Shown: positions 49,382 to 61,263, numbered from the stretch's first letter. The stretch is 64,000 bases of DNA from Mycolicibacterium sp. S2-37 (GCF_017352375.1 NZ_JAFEVR010000012.1:271297-335296); one strand, 5' to 3'. Program-made: numbers and translations. Notes: a model not told the origin generated them from the letters alone.

Positions 49382-50551
49382 TCAGTAGGACTTGGGCAGG
49401 CCCAGCGACGTCTGCGCGACGAAGTTCAGGATCATCTCCCGGCTCACCGGGGCGATGCGTGCCAGCCGGGACGCCACGAGCGACGCGGCGACCCCGTACT
49501 CCTTGGTCAGACCGTTGCCACCCATCGACTGCACGGCCTGGTCGACCGCTCGCACCGACGCCTCACCGGCCGCGTACTTGGCCATGTTCGCGGCCTCGGC
49601 CGCACCGAAGTCGTCACCGTGGTCGTAGAGCGCCGCGGCCTTCTGCATCATCAGCTTCGCCAGCTCGATCTCGATGTGGTTCTGCGCCAGCGGGTGCGAG
49701 ATGCCCTGGTGTGCGCCGATCGGGGTCTTCCACACCTGCCGGGTCTTGACGTAGTCGACGGCCCGGTTGATCGCGAAGCGGCCGATCCCGACGGCGTTGG
49801 CCGCCCCCATGATCCGCTCGGGATTGAGCCCGGCGAACAGCTGCGCGATCGCCGCGTCCTCCGAACCCACCAGCGCGTCGGCGGGGAGCCGCACGTCGTC
49901 GATGAAGACCTGGAACTGGTTCTCCGGGCTGACGATCTCCATGTCGATCTTGGTCCAGCTCAGCCCCGGCGTATCGGTCGGCACGACGAACAGCGCCGGC
50001 TTCAGCGATTCGGACTTGGCCACTCCCTCTTTGAAGGTGCGGCCGACGACCAGCACCGCCTGGGCCTGGTCGATGCCGGAGATGTAGGTCTTCTGGCCGC
50101 CCAGGATCCAGTCGCCGCCGTCGCGGCGGGCGGTCGTGGTGATCTTGTGGGAGTTCGAACCGGCGTCGGGTTCGGTGATCGCGAACGCCATCGTGATCGA
50201 ACCGTCGGCGATACCCGGCAGCCAGCGCTGCTTCTGCTCCTCGGTGCCGAACTTGCTGATGATGGTGCCGTTGATGGCGGGCGAAACCACCATCATCAGC
50301 AGGGCCGAACCGGCGGCGGCCATCTCTTCCATCACCAGCGCCAACTCGTACATACCCGCGCCGCCGCCGCCGTACTGCTCGGGCAGGTTCACCCCGATGA
50401 AGCCGAGCTTGCCCGCCTCCTCCCAGAGTTCGACCGTGTGCTCGCCGGCGCGCGCCTTCTCCAGGTAGTAGTCCTGGCCGTAATTGGCGGCCATGGCGGC
50501 GACCGCCTTGCGCAGCGCCTGCTGCTCCTCGGTCTCGACGAAACCGGTCAT
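49382..50551 (-). CDS. fadE12: Acyl-CoA dehydrogenase FadE12
   Basis: A 389-residue flavin acyl-CoA dehydrogenase. 'MAFAITEPDAGSNSHKI' is the FAD-binding signature and 'QAVQSMGGNGLTKEYGVAASL' holds the C-terminal signature. It introduces a 2,3 double bond into an acyl-CoA. The start overlaps the accA2 stop as ATGA. Equivalent to Rv0972c. One of two dehydrogenases in this operon, so two different chain intermediates are likely. Confidence 0.9.
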   Translation of the reverse strand: MTGFVETEEQQALRKAVAAMAANYGQDYYLEKARAGEHTVELWEEAGKLGFIGVNLPEQYGGGGAGMYELALVMEEMAAAGSALLMMVVSPAINGTIISKFGTEEQKQRWLPGIADGSITMAFAITEPDAGSNSHKITTTARRDGGDWILGGQKTYISGIDQAQAVLVVGRTFKEGVAKSESLKPALFVVPTDTPGLSWTKIDMEIVSPENQFQVFIDDVRLPADALVGSEDAAIAQLFAGLNPERIMGAANAVGIGRFAINRAVDYVKTRQVWKTPIGAHQGISHPLAQNHIEIELAKLMMQKAAALYDHGDDFGAAEAANMAKYAAGEASVRAVDQAVQSMGGNGLTKEYGVAASLVASRLARIAPVSREMILNFVAQTSLGLPKSY

Positions 50552-52485
50552 GGGGCATCTCCTTGTTGGCTTTGCACTCGGGCGAGTACGGCTCCGACCT
50601 CGACCTGCTGGCCGGGCGTGACGTTGAGTTCGGCCAGCACACCGTCGCCGGGCGCGGCGAGCGTGTGCTCCATCTTCATGGCCTCCAGCCACACCAGCGG
50701 CTGGCCTGCGGTGACGGTGTCGCCGACCGCCGCACCCACGCGCACCACCGCGCCGGGCATCGGCGCGACCAGCGAGCCCTGCGCGACCGCCGCGTCGGGA
50801 TCGGGGAAGCGCGGTAGTGCAGTGAGCTGTACCGGTCCCAGCGGGGAGTCGACGAAGACGTCGTCGCCGTAGCGGGCGACGTCGAACCGGTACTCGACGC
50901 CATCGACGCCCAGTACCGCCTCTTCCGGGCGGGCCGATACCAGGGTGACGCCGGGGCTGCCCTCGATGTCGACGCCGATGCGGGTGAATCGGTAGCGCAC
51001 CTCGTGTTCGTCGCCGTCGATGTCGGCGAAGCGTTTGAGCTGATGCCCGGACGGGAGGTTGCGCCATCCGCTGGGTGCGGCAGCGAATACTGTGGCGGCC
51101 GAACGGTTTCTGGCTGCGTCGGCCAGCGCGGCGGCCATCGTCGACAGCGCGACCGCGCGCGTGTCACGAGCGGGGGCGGCCAGCTCCGCGAGGCCGTGGC
51201 TGTCGAAGAACGCGGTGTCGGTGGCGCCGTCGAGGAACGCCGGGTGCCGGAGCACGTTGACCAGCAGATCGCGGTTGGTCCGCACCCCGTGCACCCGGGT
51301 GCGGGCCAGGGCGTCGGAGAGCAGCCCCGCAGCCCGACGACGCGTCGGCGCGCAGGTGATGACCTTGGCCAGCATCGGATCGTAGAAGACCGACACCACG
51401 GATCCGTCGACGATGCCGGTGTCCACCCGCGGACCCGCCGGAACCTCGAAGCGGTGCACCGTCCCTGCCTGGGGCTGCCAGTTGCGCGCCGGATCCTCGG
51501 CGTAGAGCCGGGCCTCGATGGCGTGGCCGCGAGACGGCGGCGGGTCGGGATCGAGCCTGCCGTTCTCGGCGACGTGCAGCTGCAGCTCGACGAGGTCCAG
51601 CCCGGTGGTCGCCTCGGTGACCGGATGCTCGACCTGCAGGCGGGTGTTCATCTCCAGGAAGTAGAACGAGCCGCGATCGTCGGCCATGAACTCGACGGTG
51701 CCCGCACCGGTGTAGCCGATGGCGCCCGCGGCCAGCCGCGCCGCCTCGAACAGCCGTGCGCGCATGCCGGGGGTGCGCTCCACCAGCGGCGAGGGCGCCT
51801 CCTCGATGATCTTCTGGTGCCTGCGCTGGATGGAGCACTCGCGCTCGCCGACCGCCCACACCGTGCCGTGCACGTCGGCCATCACCTGCACCTCGACGTG
51901 GTGGCCAGCCGCGAGGTAGCGCTCGCAGAACACCGTCGGGTCGCCGAACGCGGACTGCGCCTCGCGCTGCGCGGCCTCGACCTCGCCCGTCAGCGCGTCG
52001 AGGTTGCGCACCACGCGCATCCCGCGGCCGCCGCCGCCGGCCGATGCTTTGACCAGGACCGGCAGCTGGTCGGTGGTGACCGTGGCCGGGTCGAGTTCCT
52101 CGAGGACGGGTACCCCGGCGGCCGCCATCATCTTCTTGGCCTCGATCTTGCTGCCCATCGCCGCGACAGCGGCCGCAGGCGGCCCGATCCACGTCAGCCC
52201 GGCGTCCTGCACGGCCGCCGCGAATTCGGCGTTCTCCGAGAGGAATCCGTAGCCCGGATGCACGGCGTCCGCGCCGGCGGCGCGCGCCGCGGCGATCAGC
52301 TGGGCTGCGTCCAGGTAGCCGGTCGTGCCCTCCAGACGGACGCGGGCGTCGGCGTCGGCGACGTGCGGTGAACCGGCGTCCGGATCCGTGTAGACCGCGA
52401 CGGTGCCGATACCGAGGCGACGGCAGGTGGCGAACACCCGGCGGGCGATCTCGCCGCGATTGGCGACCAGGACTCTGGTGATCAT
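50548..52485 (-). CDS. accA2: Acyl-CoA carboxylase alpha subunit (biotin carboxylase + BCCP)
   Basis: A 645-residue fusion. The N-terminal biotin carboxylase ('RVLVANRGEIARRVFATCRRL', 'VKASAGGGGRGMRVV' ATP loop, 'FLEMNTRLQVEHPVTEATTG') carboxylates biotin. The C-terminal biotin carrier domain ends with the biotinylation site EAMKMEH about 35 residues from the end. With AccD2 it carboxylates an acyl-CoA. ATG 52485 lies 8 bases after accD2. Equivalent to Rv0973c. Confidence 0.93.
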   Translation of the reverse strand: MITRVLVANRGEIARRVFATCRRLGIGTVAVYTDPDAGSPHVADADARVRLEGTTGYLDAAQLIAAARAAGADAVHPGYGFLSENAEFAAAVQDAGLTWIGPPAAAVAAMGSKIEAKKMMAAAGVPVLEELDPATVTTDQLPVLVKASAGGGGRGMRVVRNLDALTGEVEAAQREAQSAFGDPTVFCERYLAAGHHVEVQVMADVHGTVWAVGERECSIQRRHQKIIEEAPSPLVERTPGMRARLFEAARLAAGAIGYTGAGTVEFMADDRGSFYFLEMNTRLQVEHPVTEATTGLDLVELQLHVAENGRLDPDPPPSRGHAIEARLYAEDPARNWQPQAGTVHRFEVPAGPRVDTGIVDGSVVSVFYDPMLAKVITCAPTRRRAAGLLSDALARTRVHGVRTNRDLLVNVLRHPAFLDGATDTAFFDSHGLAELAAPARDTRAVALSTMAAALADAARNRSAATVFAAAPSGWRNLPSGHQLKRFADIDGDEHEVRYRFTRIGVDIEGSPGVTLVSARPEEAVLGVDGVEYRFDVARYGDDVFVDSPLGPVQLTALPRFPDPDAAVAQGSLVAPMPGAVVRVGAAVGDTVTAGQPLVWLEAMKMEHTLAAPGDGVLAELNVTPGQQVEVGAVLARVQSQQGDAP

Positions 52486-52493
52486 CGGGTGTC

Positions 52494-54086
52494 TCACATC
52501 CGGAAGACGCCGAAGTTCGACGTCCCCTTGATCGGCCCGTTCGCGATGGCGGACAGGCACATTCCGAGTACGGTCCTGGTGTCGCGCGGATCGATGACAC
52601 CGTCGTCGTAGAGCCGGCCGGACAGGAACATCGGCAGCGACTCCGCTTCGATCTGCGCTTCGATCGCGGCCCGCAGGGCCGCATCGGCGTCGTCGTCCAC
52701 GGTTTGGCCGCGTGCCTCGGCGGCGGCCCGGCTGACGATCGAGATGACGCCTGCCAGCTGGGTGCCGCCCATCACCGCGGCCTTCGCGCTCGGCCAGGCG
52801 AACAGGAACCGCGGGTCGTAGGCGCGCCCGCACATGCCGTAGTGGCCCGCGCCGTAGGAGGCGCCGATCAGCAGCGAGATGTGCGGCACCGTCGAATTGG
52901 AGACGGCGTTGATCATCATCGAACCGTGTTTGATCATGCCGCCCTCTTCGTACTGTCTGCCCACCATGTAGCCGGTGGTGTTGTGCAGGAACAGCAATGG
53001 CGTGTCGGCGCGGTTGGCCAGCTGGATGAACTGGGTGGCCTTCTGCGACTCCTCGCTGAACAGCACTCCGCGCGCGTTGGCGAGGATGCCGATCGGATAG
53101 CCGTGCAGGGTGGCCCATCCCGCCACCAGCGACGAGCCGTACAGCGCCTTGAACTCGTCGAACTCCGAACCGTCGACGATGCGCGCGATCACCTCGCGGG
53201 GATCGAACGGGGTGCGCAGATCCGCCGGGACGATGCCGAGTAGTTCCTCGCCGTCGAACACCGGCTCGGTCACCGGCCCCGGCGGCGGACCCTGCTTACG
53301 CCAGTTCAGCCGGGCCACGATGCGCCTGCCGATGCGCAACGCGTCCAACTCGTCGACGGCGAAATAGTCACCGAGACCCGATGTCCGCGAGTGCATTTCG
53401 GCGCCGCCGAGCGTCTCGTCGTCAGCCTCCTCGCCGGTGGCCATCTTCACCAGCGGCGGTCCCGCCAGGAACACCTTGGAGCGCTCCTTGATCATCACGA
53501 CATGATCGGACAGGCCGGGCACGTACGCCCCACCCGCGGTTGAGTTGCCGAAGACCAGCGCCACCGTCGGGATGCCCGCCGCGGACAGCCGCGTCAGATC
53601 GCGGAACATCTGCCCGCCGGGGATGAAGACCTCTTTCTGCGTCGGCAGGTCGGCGCCACCCGATTCGACGAGGGATATCACCGGCAGCCGGTTCTGCAGC
53701 GCGATCTGGTTGGCGCGCAGGATCTTCCGCAGCGTCCACGGGTTGCTCGTGCCGCCCTTCACGGTGGGATCGTTGGCGACCAGCAGGCATTCGACGCCGC
53801 TGACCGCGCCGATGCCGGTGACGACACTGGCGCCGACCGCGAACTCGCTGCCCCAGGCCGCCAGGGGGCTGAGTTCCAGGAACGGCGAGTCGGGGTCGAG
53901 CAGCAGCTCGATGCGTTCGCGCGCGGTGAGCTTGCCGCGCGCGTGGTGGCGCTCGACGTACTTCGCCCCGCCACCGGCCAGCGCCTTGGCGTGTTCGGCG
54001 TCGATCTCTTCGAGTTTGGTCGTCATGGCCGACGCGGCCTCGGCGTAGGCGGGGGAGCGCGGATCGATGGCGGAAGTGAGTGTCAA
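52494..54086 (-). CDS. accD2: Acyl-CoA carboxylase beta subunit (carboxyltransferase)
   Basis: A 530-residue carboxyltransferase with both crotonase-like halves. It shows 'RGKLTARERIELLLDPDSPFLEL', 'LPVISLVESGGADLPTQKEVF', 'GNSTAGGAYVPGLSDHVVM' and 'GASYGAGHYGMCGRAYDPRFLFAWPSAKAAVMGG'. The sequence is of the methylcrotonyl/geranyl-CoA carboxylase type. The best start is TTG 54086, overlapping the fadE13 stop; no other early start codon fits. Equivalent to Rv0974c. Confidence 0.9.
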   Translation of the reverse strand: MTLTSAIDPRSPAYAEAASAMTTKLEEIDAEHAKALAGGGAKYVERHHARGKLTARERIELLLDPDSPFLELSPLAAWGSEFAVGASVVTGIGAVSGVECLLVANDPTVKGGTSNPWTLRKILRANQIALQNRLPVISLVESGGADLPTQKEVFIPGGQMFRDLTRLSAAGIPTVALVFGNSTAGGAYVPGLSDHVVMIKERSKVFLAGPPLVKMATGEEADDETLGGAEMHSRTSGLGDYFAVDELDALRIGRRIVARLNWRKQGPPPGPVTEPVFDGEELLGIVPADLRTPFDPREVIARIVDGSEFDEFKALYGSSLVAGWATLHGYPIGILANARGVLFSEESQKATQFIQLANRADTPLLFLHNTTGYMVGRQYEEGGMIKHGSMMINAVSNSTVPHISLLIGASYGAGHYGMCGRAYDPRFLFAWPSAKAAVMGGTQLAGVISIVSRAAAEARGQTVDDDADAALRAAIEAQIEAESLPMFLSGRLYDDGVIDPRDTRTVLGMCLSAIANGPIKGTSNFGVFRM

Positions 54087-55239
54087 GACTGATATCCCAA
54101 CGTCTTGGCGGCCAGCGCGGTGAGTATCTCGGTGGTGCCGCCGCCGATACCCAGGATCCGCATGTCGCGGTACTGGCGTTCTATCTCCGACTCGGCCATG
54201 TAACCCATGCCGCCGAACAGCTGCACCGCCTGGTTGGCGACCCACTCGCCGGCCTCGACGGCGGTGTTCTTGGCGAAGCACACCTCGGTGATTAGGTTCT
54301 GTTCACCCGCGAGCTGCCGCTCGACGACACCGCGGGTGTAGACGCGGGCCACGTCGACGCGACGGGCCATCTCGCTCAACGTGTTCTGCACCGATTGCCG
54401 GGAGATCAGCGGCCTACCGAAGGTCTCCCGGTCGCGGCACCACTGCACCGCGAGGTCGAGGCAGCGTTGGGCGCCGGCGTAGGCCTGACCGGCCAGGCCC
54501 ACCCGTTCGCTGACGAATGCGCCTGCGATCTGGAGGAATCCGGTGTTCTCGGCACCGACGAGGTTGGCCGCGGGAACCCGGACGTCGGTGTAGGAGAGCT
54601 CGGCGGTGTCCGACGAGCGCCATCCCATCTTGTCGAGCTTGCGGGTGACCTCGAACCCGGGTGTGCCCTTGTCGACGACGAGCAGCGAGATTCCGGACGC
54701 GCCCGGTCCGCCGGTACGGACCGCGGTGACGACGTAGTCGGCGCGAACCCCGGAGGTGATGTAGGTCTTGGCGCCGTTGACGATGTAGTACGGCTCGTCA
54801 CCGCCCGAAACCAACTCAGCCCGAGTGGTGAGGTGCCCGACGTCGGAGCCGCCGCCCGGCTCGGTGATCGCGAGCGCTCCGATCTTGTCGCCGCGCAGCG
54901 TCGGCCGCACATAGCACTCGATCAGGCGCTCATCCCCTGATGCGGCCATGTGTGGGGTCGAGATGCCGGAGGTGAACAGTGAGGCGAACACTCCGCCCGG
55001 CGCTCCCGCGTAGTGCATCTCCTCACAGATCACCAGGGCGTCGGCGCCGTCGCCGCCCTCGCCGCCGACCGCCTCGGGCATCCCGGCTCCCAGCAGCCCG
55101 GCTTCGGCGGCCCTGCGGTGCAGCTCGCGGGGCAGCTCACCGGTGCGCTCCCATTCGTCGACGTGCGGCAGCACCTCGCGTTCGGCGAAGGCGCGCACCG
55201 ACTTCCGCAGCTGCTCGCGCTCGGGGGTGTGCCAGATAC

Positions 55240-55243
<4 letters not shown>
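54083..55243 (-). CDS. fadE13: Acyl-CoA dehydrogenase FadE13
   Basis: A 386-residue acyl-CoA dehydrogenase. 'ALAITEPGGGSDVGHLTTRAEL' is the first signature and 'LFGGMGYMAESEIERQYRDMRILGIGGGTTEI' the C-terminal one. The final stretch resembles isovaleryl- or citronellyl-CoA dehydrogenases, where a Glu earlier in the chain acts as base. The start overlaps the AtuA-like gene stop as ATGA. Equivalent to Rv0975c. Confidence 0.9.
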
Positions 55244-56937
<1,694 letters not shown>

Positions 56938-56990
56938 GCGGAGCTCCGGTTCGGAATCGCATGCAGGAACCTCATCGTCGTCGATGTACC

Positions 56991-57006
56991 AACCAACCGG
57001 TAGGTT
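56991..57006. promoter_or_regulatory. Palindromic operator upstream of the AtuA-carboxylase operon
   Basis: AACCAACCGGTAGGTT is symmetric at 14 of 16 positions around CCGG, with the form of a TetR-family binding site. It is placed where a repressor would block the minus-strand operon (AtuA-like gene to echA7). No regulator gene is nearby. Confidence 0.55.
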
Positions 57007-57222
57007 AGACGGTACCTCCGGTTCCACGTCAAGGGTTGGGAAGACGTGTCGCGACCACCGGCCCTCGCGGCCGCCACCGCCCCATGGTCGTCGAATCGCT
57101 GCGCAGCCACTGAGCTGTTTTGGAGGCGGCGCAGCTCACCGGCTATCCTGGGTGACACTTGCCTGCGCCCGCTTCCCGCGGATACCCGCGCGGCACCACC
57201 CGCACGAGGAGAAGCTTCCAAG

Positions 57223-57396
57223 ATGGCTGTGCCCAAGCGCAGAATGTCGCGCTCGAACACCCGTAGCCGCCGCGCGCAGTGGAAGGCCACGCCCACTGAG
57301 CTCGTCGGTGTGACCGTCGCCGGTCAGCAGCACAAGGTGCCCCGTCGCCTGCTCAAGGCCGCCCGCCTGGGACTGCTGAACCTCGACCGTCGCTAA
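57223..57396 (+). CDS. rpmF: 50S ribosomal protein L32
   Basis: A 57-residue ribosomal protein. The start 'MAVPKRRMSRSNTRSRRAQWK' is diagnostic. There are no CxxC pairs, so this is a zinc-independent form, which in mycobacteria can be the sole or the alternative L32. ATG 57223 follows GAGGAGAAG. It is adjacent to mprA as in M. tuberculosis (Rv0979A). No Zur-like site was recognised upstream. Confidence 0.93.
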   Translation: MAVPKRRMSRSNTRSRRAQWKATPTELVGVTVAGQQHKVPRRLLKAARLGLLNLDRR

Positions 57397-57420
57397 ACAG
57401 GTCGACGTCGTAACGGCGCG

Positions 57421-57440
57421 CCTCTCAGCCGCCTCTCAGG
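57421..57440 (+). promoter_or_regulatory. MprA-box-like direct repeat upstream of mprA
   Basis: CCTCTCAG occurs twice (57421-57428 and 57432-57439), eleven bases apart, 22 bases before the mprA start. MprA is known to bind two loosely conserved octamer direct repeats and to control its own operon, so this fits autoregulation. Confidence 0.6.
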
Positions 57441-57461
57441 CGATGGGTTGAAACTGGGACT

Positions 57462-58148
57462 GTGCGCATTCTTGTCGTCGACGACGATCGTGCCGTGCGC
57501 GAATCCCTGCGCCGGTCCCTGTCCTTCAACGGTTACGCGGTAGAGCTGGCTCAGGACGGTGTTGAAGCGCTCGATCTGATCGCCAACGACCGGCCGGACG
57601 CCGTCGTGCTCGACGTGATGATGCCGCGGCTCGACGGTCTGGAGGTCTGCCGGCAGCTCCGCAGCACCGGTGACGACCTGCCCATCCTTGTCCTGACGGC
57701 ACGCGACTCGGTGTCCGAGCGTGTCGCCGGTCTCGATGCCGGCGCCGACGATTATCTGCCGAAACCCTTCGCGCTCGAGGAACTGCTCGCGCGAATGCGG
57801 GCACTGCTGCGCCGCACCGCGCCGGACGACGCGGCCGAGTCGCCCGCCATGACCTTCCTCGATCTCACGCTGGACCCGGTCACGCGCGAAGTCACCCGGG
57901 GGTCACGGCAGATCAGCCTCACCCGCACCGAGTTCGCGCTGCTGGAGATGCTGATTGCGAACCCGCGGCGGGTGCTGACACGCAGCCGCATTCTCGAGGA
58001 AGTGTGGGGGTTCGACTTCCCGACGTCGGGTAACGCTCTCGAGGTGTACATCGGCTACCTGCGGCGCAAGACGGAGGCCTCGGGTGAGCCGCGGCTGATC
58101 CACACTGTTCGCGGGGTGGGCTACGTACTCCGCGAGACACCGCCCTGA
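57462..58148 (+). CDS. mprA: Response regulator MprA
   Basis: A 228-residue OmpR/PhoB-type regulator for envelope stress and persistence. The receiver domain has acidic 'VVDDD', phospho-acceptor Asp51 in 'VVLDVMMPRLDG', and 'PKPFALEELL' with the conserved Lys. The C-terminal winged helix has 'LTRTEFALLEMLIANPRRVLTRSRI' and 'VYIGYLRRK'. In M. tuberculosis it controls sigB, sigE and pepD. GTG 57462; its stop overlaps mprB by one base (TGATG). Equivalent to Rv0981. Confidence 0.95.
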   Translation: MRILVVDDDRAVRESLRRSLSFNGYAVELAQDGVEALDLIANDRPDAVVLDVMMPRLDGLEVCRQLRSTGDDLPILVLTARDSVSERVAGLDAGADDYLPKPFALEELLARMRALLRRTAPDDAAESPAMTFLDLTLDPVTREVTRGSRQISLTRTEFALLEMLIANPRRVLTRSRILEEVWGFDFPTSGNALEVYIGYLRRKTEASGEPRLIHTVRGVGYVLRETPP

Positions 58149-59680
58149 TGTCGGTCGGCCCACCTGATTCCCCGGGCAAGTCCGGACGTGCCAAACGGCC
58201 GCGCACCACCAGCTCGCTGTCACTGCGGTGGCGCGTCATGCTGCTGGCGATGTCGATGGTGGCGCTGGTGGTGGTGCTGATGTCCGTCGCGGTCTACGCC
58301 GTGGTGTCGCGCGCGCTCTACGACGACATCGACAACCAACTGCACAGCCGGGCGCGGCTGCTGATCGAGAGCGGATCGCTGGCCGCCGATCCCGGCAAGG
58401 CCATCGAGGGCACCGCCTACTCCGACGTCAACGCCATGCTGGTGAACCCGGGCCGGTCCATCTACACCGCGAATCAGCAGGGCCAGACGCTGCCGCTCGG
58501 CGAGGCCGAGAAGCAGGTCATCGACGGTGACCTGCTCTTGTCCCTGCGCACCGCCAACCATCAGCGGGTCCTCGCGGTCCACCTCACCAACGGCAGCACC
58601 CTGCTCATCTCCAAGAGCCTGGCGCCGACCAGTCAGGTGCTCGGCAGCCTGGGCACCGTTCTGCTCATCGTCGGTGGCGTCGGCGTGACGGTCGCCGCGG
58701 TGGCCGGCGGCATGGTCGCGCGTGCGGGGTTGCGACCGGTGGCGCGCCTGCGGAAGGCGGCCGAGCGGGTCGCGCGTACCGACGACCTGAGACCGATACC
58801 GGTGTACGGCAGCGACGAACTCGCCCGCCTCACCGAGACGTTCAACATGATGCTGCGGGCGCTGACCGAATCCCGTGAGCGGCAGGCCCGGTTGGTCTCC
58901 GACGCCGGACACGAGCTACGTACCCCGCTGACTTCGTTGCGCACCAATGTCGAACTGCTGATGGCGTCTCAGGCGCCGGGAGCACCCCGGATCCCCGAGG
59001 ACGAGATGGCCGATCTGCGCTCCGACGTGATCGCCCAGATCGAGGAACTGTCCACGCTCGTGGGCGATCTGGTCGATCTCACCCGCGACGACGCGGGCGG
59101 CGTCACGTACGAGCCCGTCGACATGGCCGAGGTCGTGGACCGCAGTCTCGAGCGGGTTCGGCGTCGCCGCAACGACATCGAATTCGACGTGCGCCTGGTC
59201 GGCTGGCAGGTGTACGGCGATGCGGCCGGCCTGTCCCGCGCGGTGCTGAACCTGCTCGACAACGCAGCCAAGTGGAGTCCACCGGGCGGCCGCGTGAGAG
59301 TCCTTCTCACCCAGACGGATCCGGTACACGCGGAGCTGGTGGTCTCCGACGAGGGGCCGGGCATCCCCGAGCAGGAGCGTCGGCTGGTGTTCGAGCGCTT
59401 CTACCGGTCGACCGCCGCCCGTGCGATGCCCGGTTCCGGTCTCGGTCTGGCGATCGTCAAGCAGGTGGTGCTCAAACACGGTGGGGCACTGCGGATCGAG
59501 GAGACCCTCCCCGGTGGTGAGCCGCCCGGGACGAGCATCTACATGATGTTGCCGGGCCGTCCGGTGGACAGCCACAACGGCGCCGTGGGCGACGATCACG
59601 TCGGCGCTCAGAACGGCGCGGCGCCGGCGGGCGCTCACTCGGACAAGGATCCGGCGTGGTCGCGCGCCGAGAACGGATGA
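58148..59680 (+). CDS. mprB: Sensor histidine kinase MprB
   Basis: A 510-residue membrane kinase partner of MprA. Two helices (about residues 29-53 and 166-190) frame an extracytoplasmic sensor domain. A HAMP linker follows, then the HisKA box 'SDAGHELRTPLTSLRTNVELL' with His255. The ATPase part has N box 'AVLNLLDNAAKW', G1 'VVSDEGPGIPEQE' and G2 'GSGLGLAIVKQVV'. It responds to surface stress and binds DnaK and PepD in M. tuberculosis. Equivalent to Rv0982. Confidence 0.95.
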   Translation: MSVGPPDSPGKSGRAKRPRTTSSLSLRWRVMLLAMSMVALVVVLMSVAVYAVVSRALYDDIDNQLHSRARLLIESGSLAADPGKAIEGTAYSDVNAMLVNPGRSIYTANQQGQTLPLGEAEKQVIDGDLLLSLRTANHQRVLAVHLTNGSTLLISKSLAPTSQVLGSLGTVLLIVGGVGVTVAAVAGGMVARAGLRPVARLRKAAERVARTDDLRPIPVYGSDELARLTETFNMMLRALTESRERQARLVSDAGHELRTPLTSLRTNVELLMASQAPGAPRIPEDEMADLRSDVIAQIEELSTLVGDLVDLTRDDAGGVTYEPVDMAEVVDRSLERVRRRRNDIEFDVRLVGWQVYGDAAGLSRAVLNLLDNAAKWSPPGGRVRVLLTQTDPVHAELVVSDEGPGIPEQERRLVFERFYRSTAARAMPGSGLGLAIVKQVVLKHGGALRIEETLPGGEPPGTSIYMMLPGRPVDSHNGAVGDDHVGAQNGAAPAGAHSDKDPAWSRAENG

Positions 59681-59747
59681 CCGGGCCATGACCCCCGGCA
59701 GGTGGCAGACCACCCGGACCCCGCGGAGTCTCGGCCCGCGCCAACGG

Positions 59748-59768
59748 TTCTCTAAGTGGATTCTCAGT
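59748..59768 (+). promoter_or_regulatory. Possible MprA-type repeat upstream of pepD
   Basis: TTCTCTAA (59748-59755) and TTCTCAGT (59761-59768) form a weak direct repeat about 80 bases before the pepD start. pepD is a known MprA/SigE target elsewhere. The match is loose. Confidence 0.35.
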
Positions 59769-59845
59769 CCAGCTGGGCACTGTGGAGGCGCGCCCGTCGT
59801 TGAACGAACTGTCGGACCACTCACGAGGGAGAGCACCGAAGCGAC

Positions 59846-61192
59846 ATGACCAACCACCCGAGGTATTCACCGCCGCCGCAGCAACCCGGGCACCGGCCGG
59901 GTAGCCACGACTCCGGATACCCGGGTGCGCCGCGGCCGGACGGCTATCCGCAGCAGTCCTACGACTGGCGCTACGCCACCGCCGGACAGCCCCAGCCGAA
60001 CCCGCAGCAGTTCCGGCCGCCCTATGACCCCTATCGCGGCGCCGCACAACCCACCATGGTGGGTGCCGTGCCGCGACCGGTGCAGAAGCAGTCGCGCGCG
60101 AGCTCCCTCGCGATCGGCGCGCTGGCGATCGCGATCGTGTCGGCCGGCATCGGCGGCGGTGTCGCGACACTCGCCCAGCAGGACCGGCCTGCGATCGGCA
60201 GCTCGCTGTCCGGTGCCGCACCCAGCCAGCCCGCCGCCGCCCTGCCCGCGGGCAGCGTGGAGCAGGTCGCGGCCAAGGTGGTGCCCAGCGTCGTCAAGCT
60301 CGAGACGAACCTGGGACGCGCCTCGGAGGAGGGGTCGGGGATCGTGCTGACCTCCGACGGCCTGATCCTGACCAACAACCACGTCGTCGCGGCGGCCGGG
60401 CGCACGCCCAACGCCCCCGCCGGTCCGCCTGCGGAGACGAAGGTGACGTTCTTCGACGGCCGGACCGCCGAGTTCACCGTGGTGGGCACCGACCCGAGCA
60501 GCGACATCGCCGTCGTGCGCGCCGAGGATGTCACGGGCCTGACGCCGATCACGCTCGGTTCGTCGGCCGATCTGCGCGTCGGACAGGACGTCGTCGCCAT
60601 CGGCTCGCCGCTCGGGCTGGAGGGCACCGTCACCACGGGCATCATCAGCGCGTTGAACCGTCCGGTCGCCGCCGGTGGTGACACGAAGAACCAGAACACC
60701 GTGCTCGACGCCATCCAGACCGACGCGGCGATCAACCCGGGGAACTCCGGCGGTGCGCTGGTCAACATGAACGGCGAACTGGTCGGCGTGAACTCTGCGA
60801 TCGCGACCATGGGCGGCGACTCGCCACAGGCGCAGAGCGGGTCGATCGGTCTGGGTTTCGCGATCCCGGTCGACCAGGCCAAGCGCATCGCCGACGAACT
60901 GATCCAGAACGGCACCGCGTCGCATGCCTCCCTGGGGGTGCAGGTCAGCAACGACACCACCACCGACGGCGCGAAGATCGTCGAGGTCACCAACGGCGGC
61001 GCGGCCGCCTCGGCGGGGCTGCCGAGCGGAGTGGTGGTCACCAAGGTCGACGACCGCGTGATCAACAGCGCCGACGCGCTGGTGGCTGCGGTCCGCTCGA
61101 AGGCGCCGGGCGACAAGGTCACGCTGACGTTCCTGGATCCGGCCGGCAAGCCGCAGACCGTGCAGGTCACTCTCGGCAAGGCACAGCAGTGA
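59846..61192 (+). CDS. pepD: HtrA-like serine protease PepD
   Basis: A 448-residue trypsin-like/PDZ protease of the envelope. A Pro/Gln/Tyr-rich cytoplasmic tail (residues 1-85) leads to one membrane helix (about 86-109). The protease domain has His179 (NNHVV), Asp220 (SSDIAVV) and Ser301 (GNSGGAL). A PDZ domain occupies about 362-446. It degrades or refolds damaged wall proteins and feeds back on MprB. Equivalent to Rv0983. Confidence 0.95.
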   Translation: MTNHPRYSPPPQQPGHRPGSHDSGYPGAPRPDGYPQQSYDWRYATAGQPQPNPQQFRPPYDPYRGAAQPTMVGAVPRPVQKQSRASSLAIGALAIAIVSAGIGGGVATLAQQDRPAIGSSLSGAAPSQPAAALPAGSVEQVAAKVVPSVVKLETNLGRASEEGSGIVLTSDGLILTNNHVVAAAGRTPNAPAGPPAETKVTFFDGRTAEFTVVGTDPSSDIAVVRAEDVTGLTPITLGSSADLRVGQDVVAIGSPLGLEGTVTTGIISALNRPVAAGGDTKNQNTVLDAIQTDAAINPGNSGGALVNMNGELVGVNSAIATMGGDSPQAQSGSIGLGFAIPVDQAKRIADELIQNGTASHASLGVQVSNDTTTDGAKIVEVTNGGAAASAGLPSGVVVTKVDDRVINSADALVAAVRSKAPGDKVTLTFLDPAGKPQTVQVTLGKAQQ

Positions 61193-61263
61193 CCACCGGT
61201 GTCCGGCCCGTCCCCCTGCGAGGGGGTGCACCGCTGTCCGTGCCCACATATACGGTTGAGGTC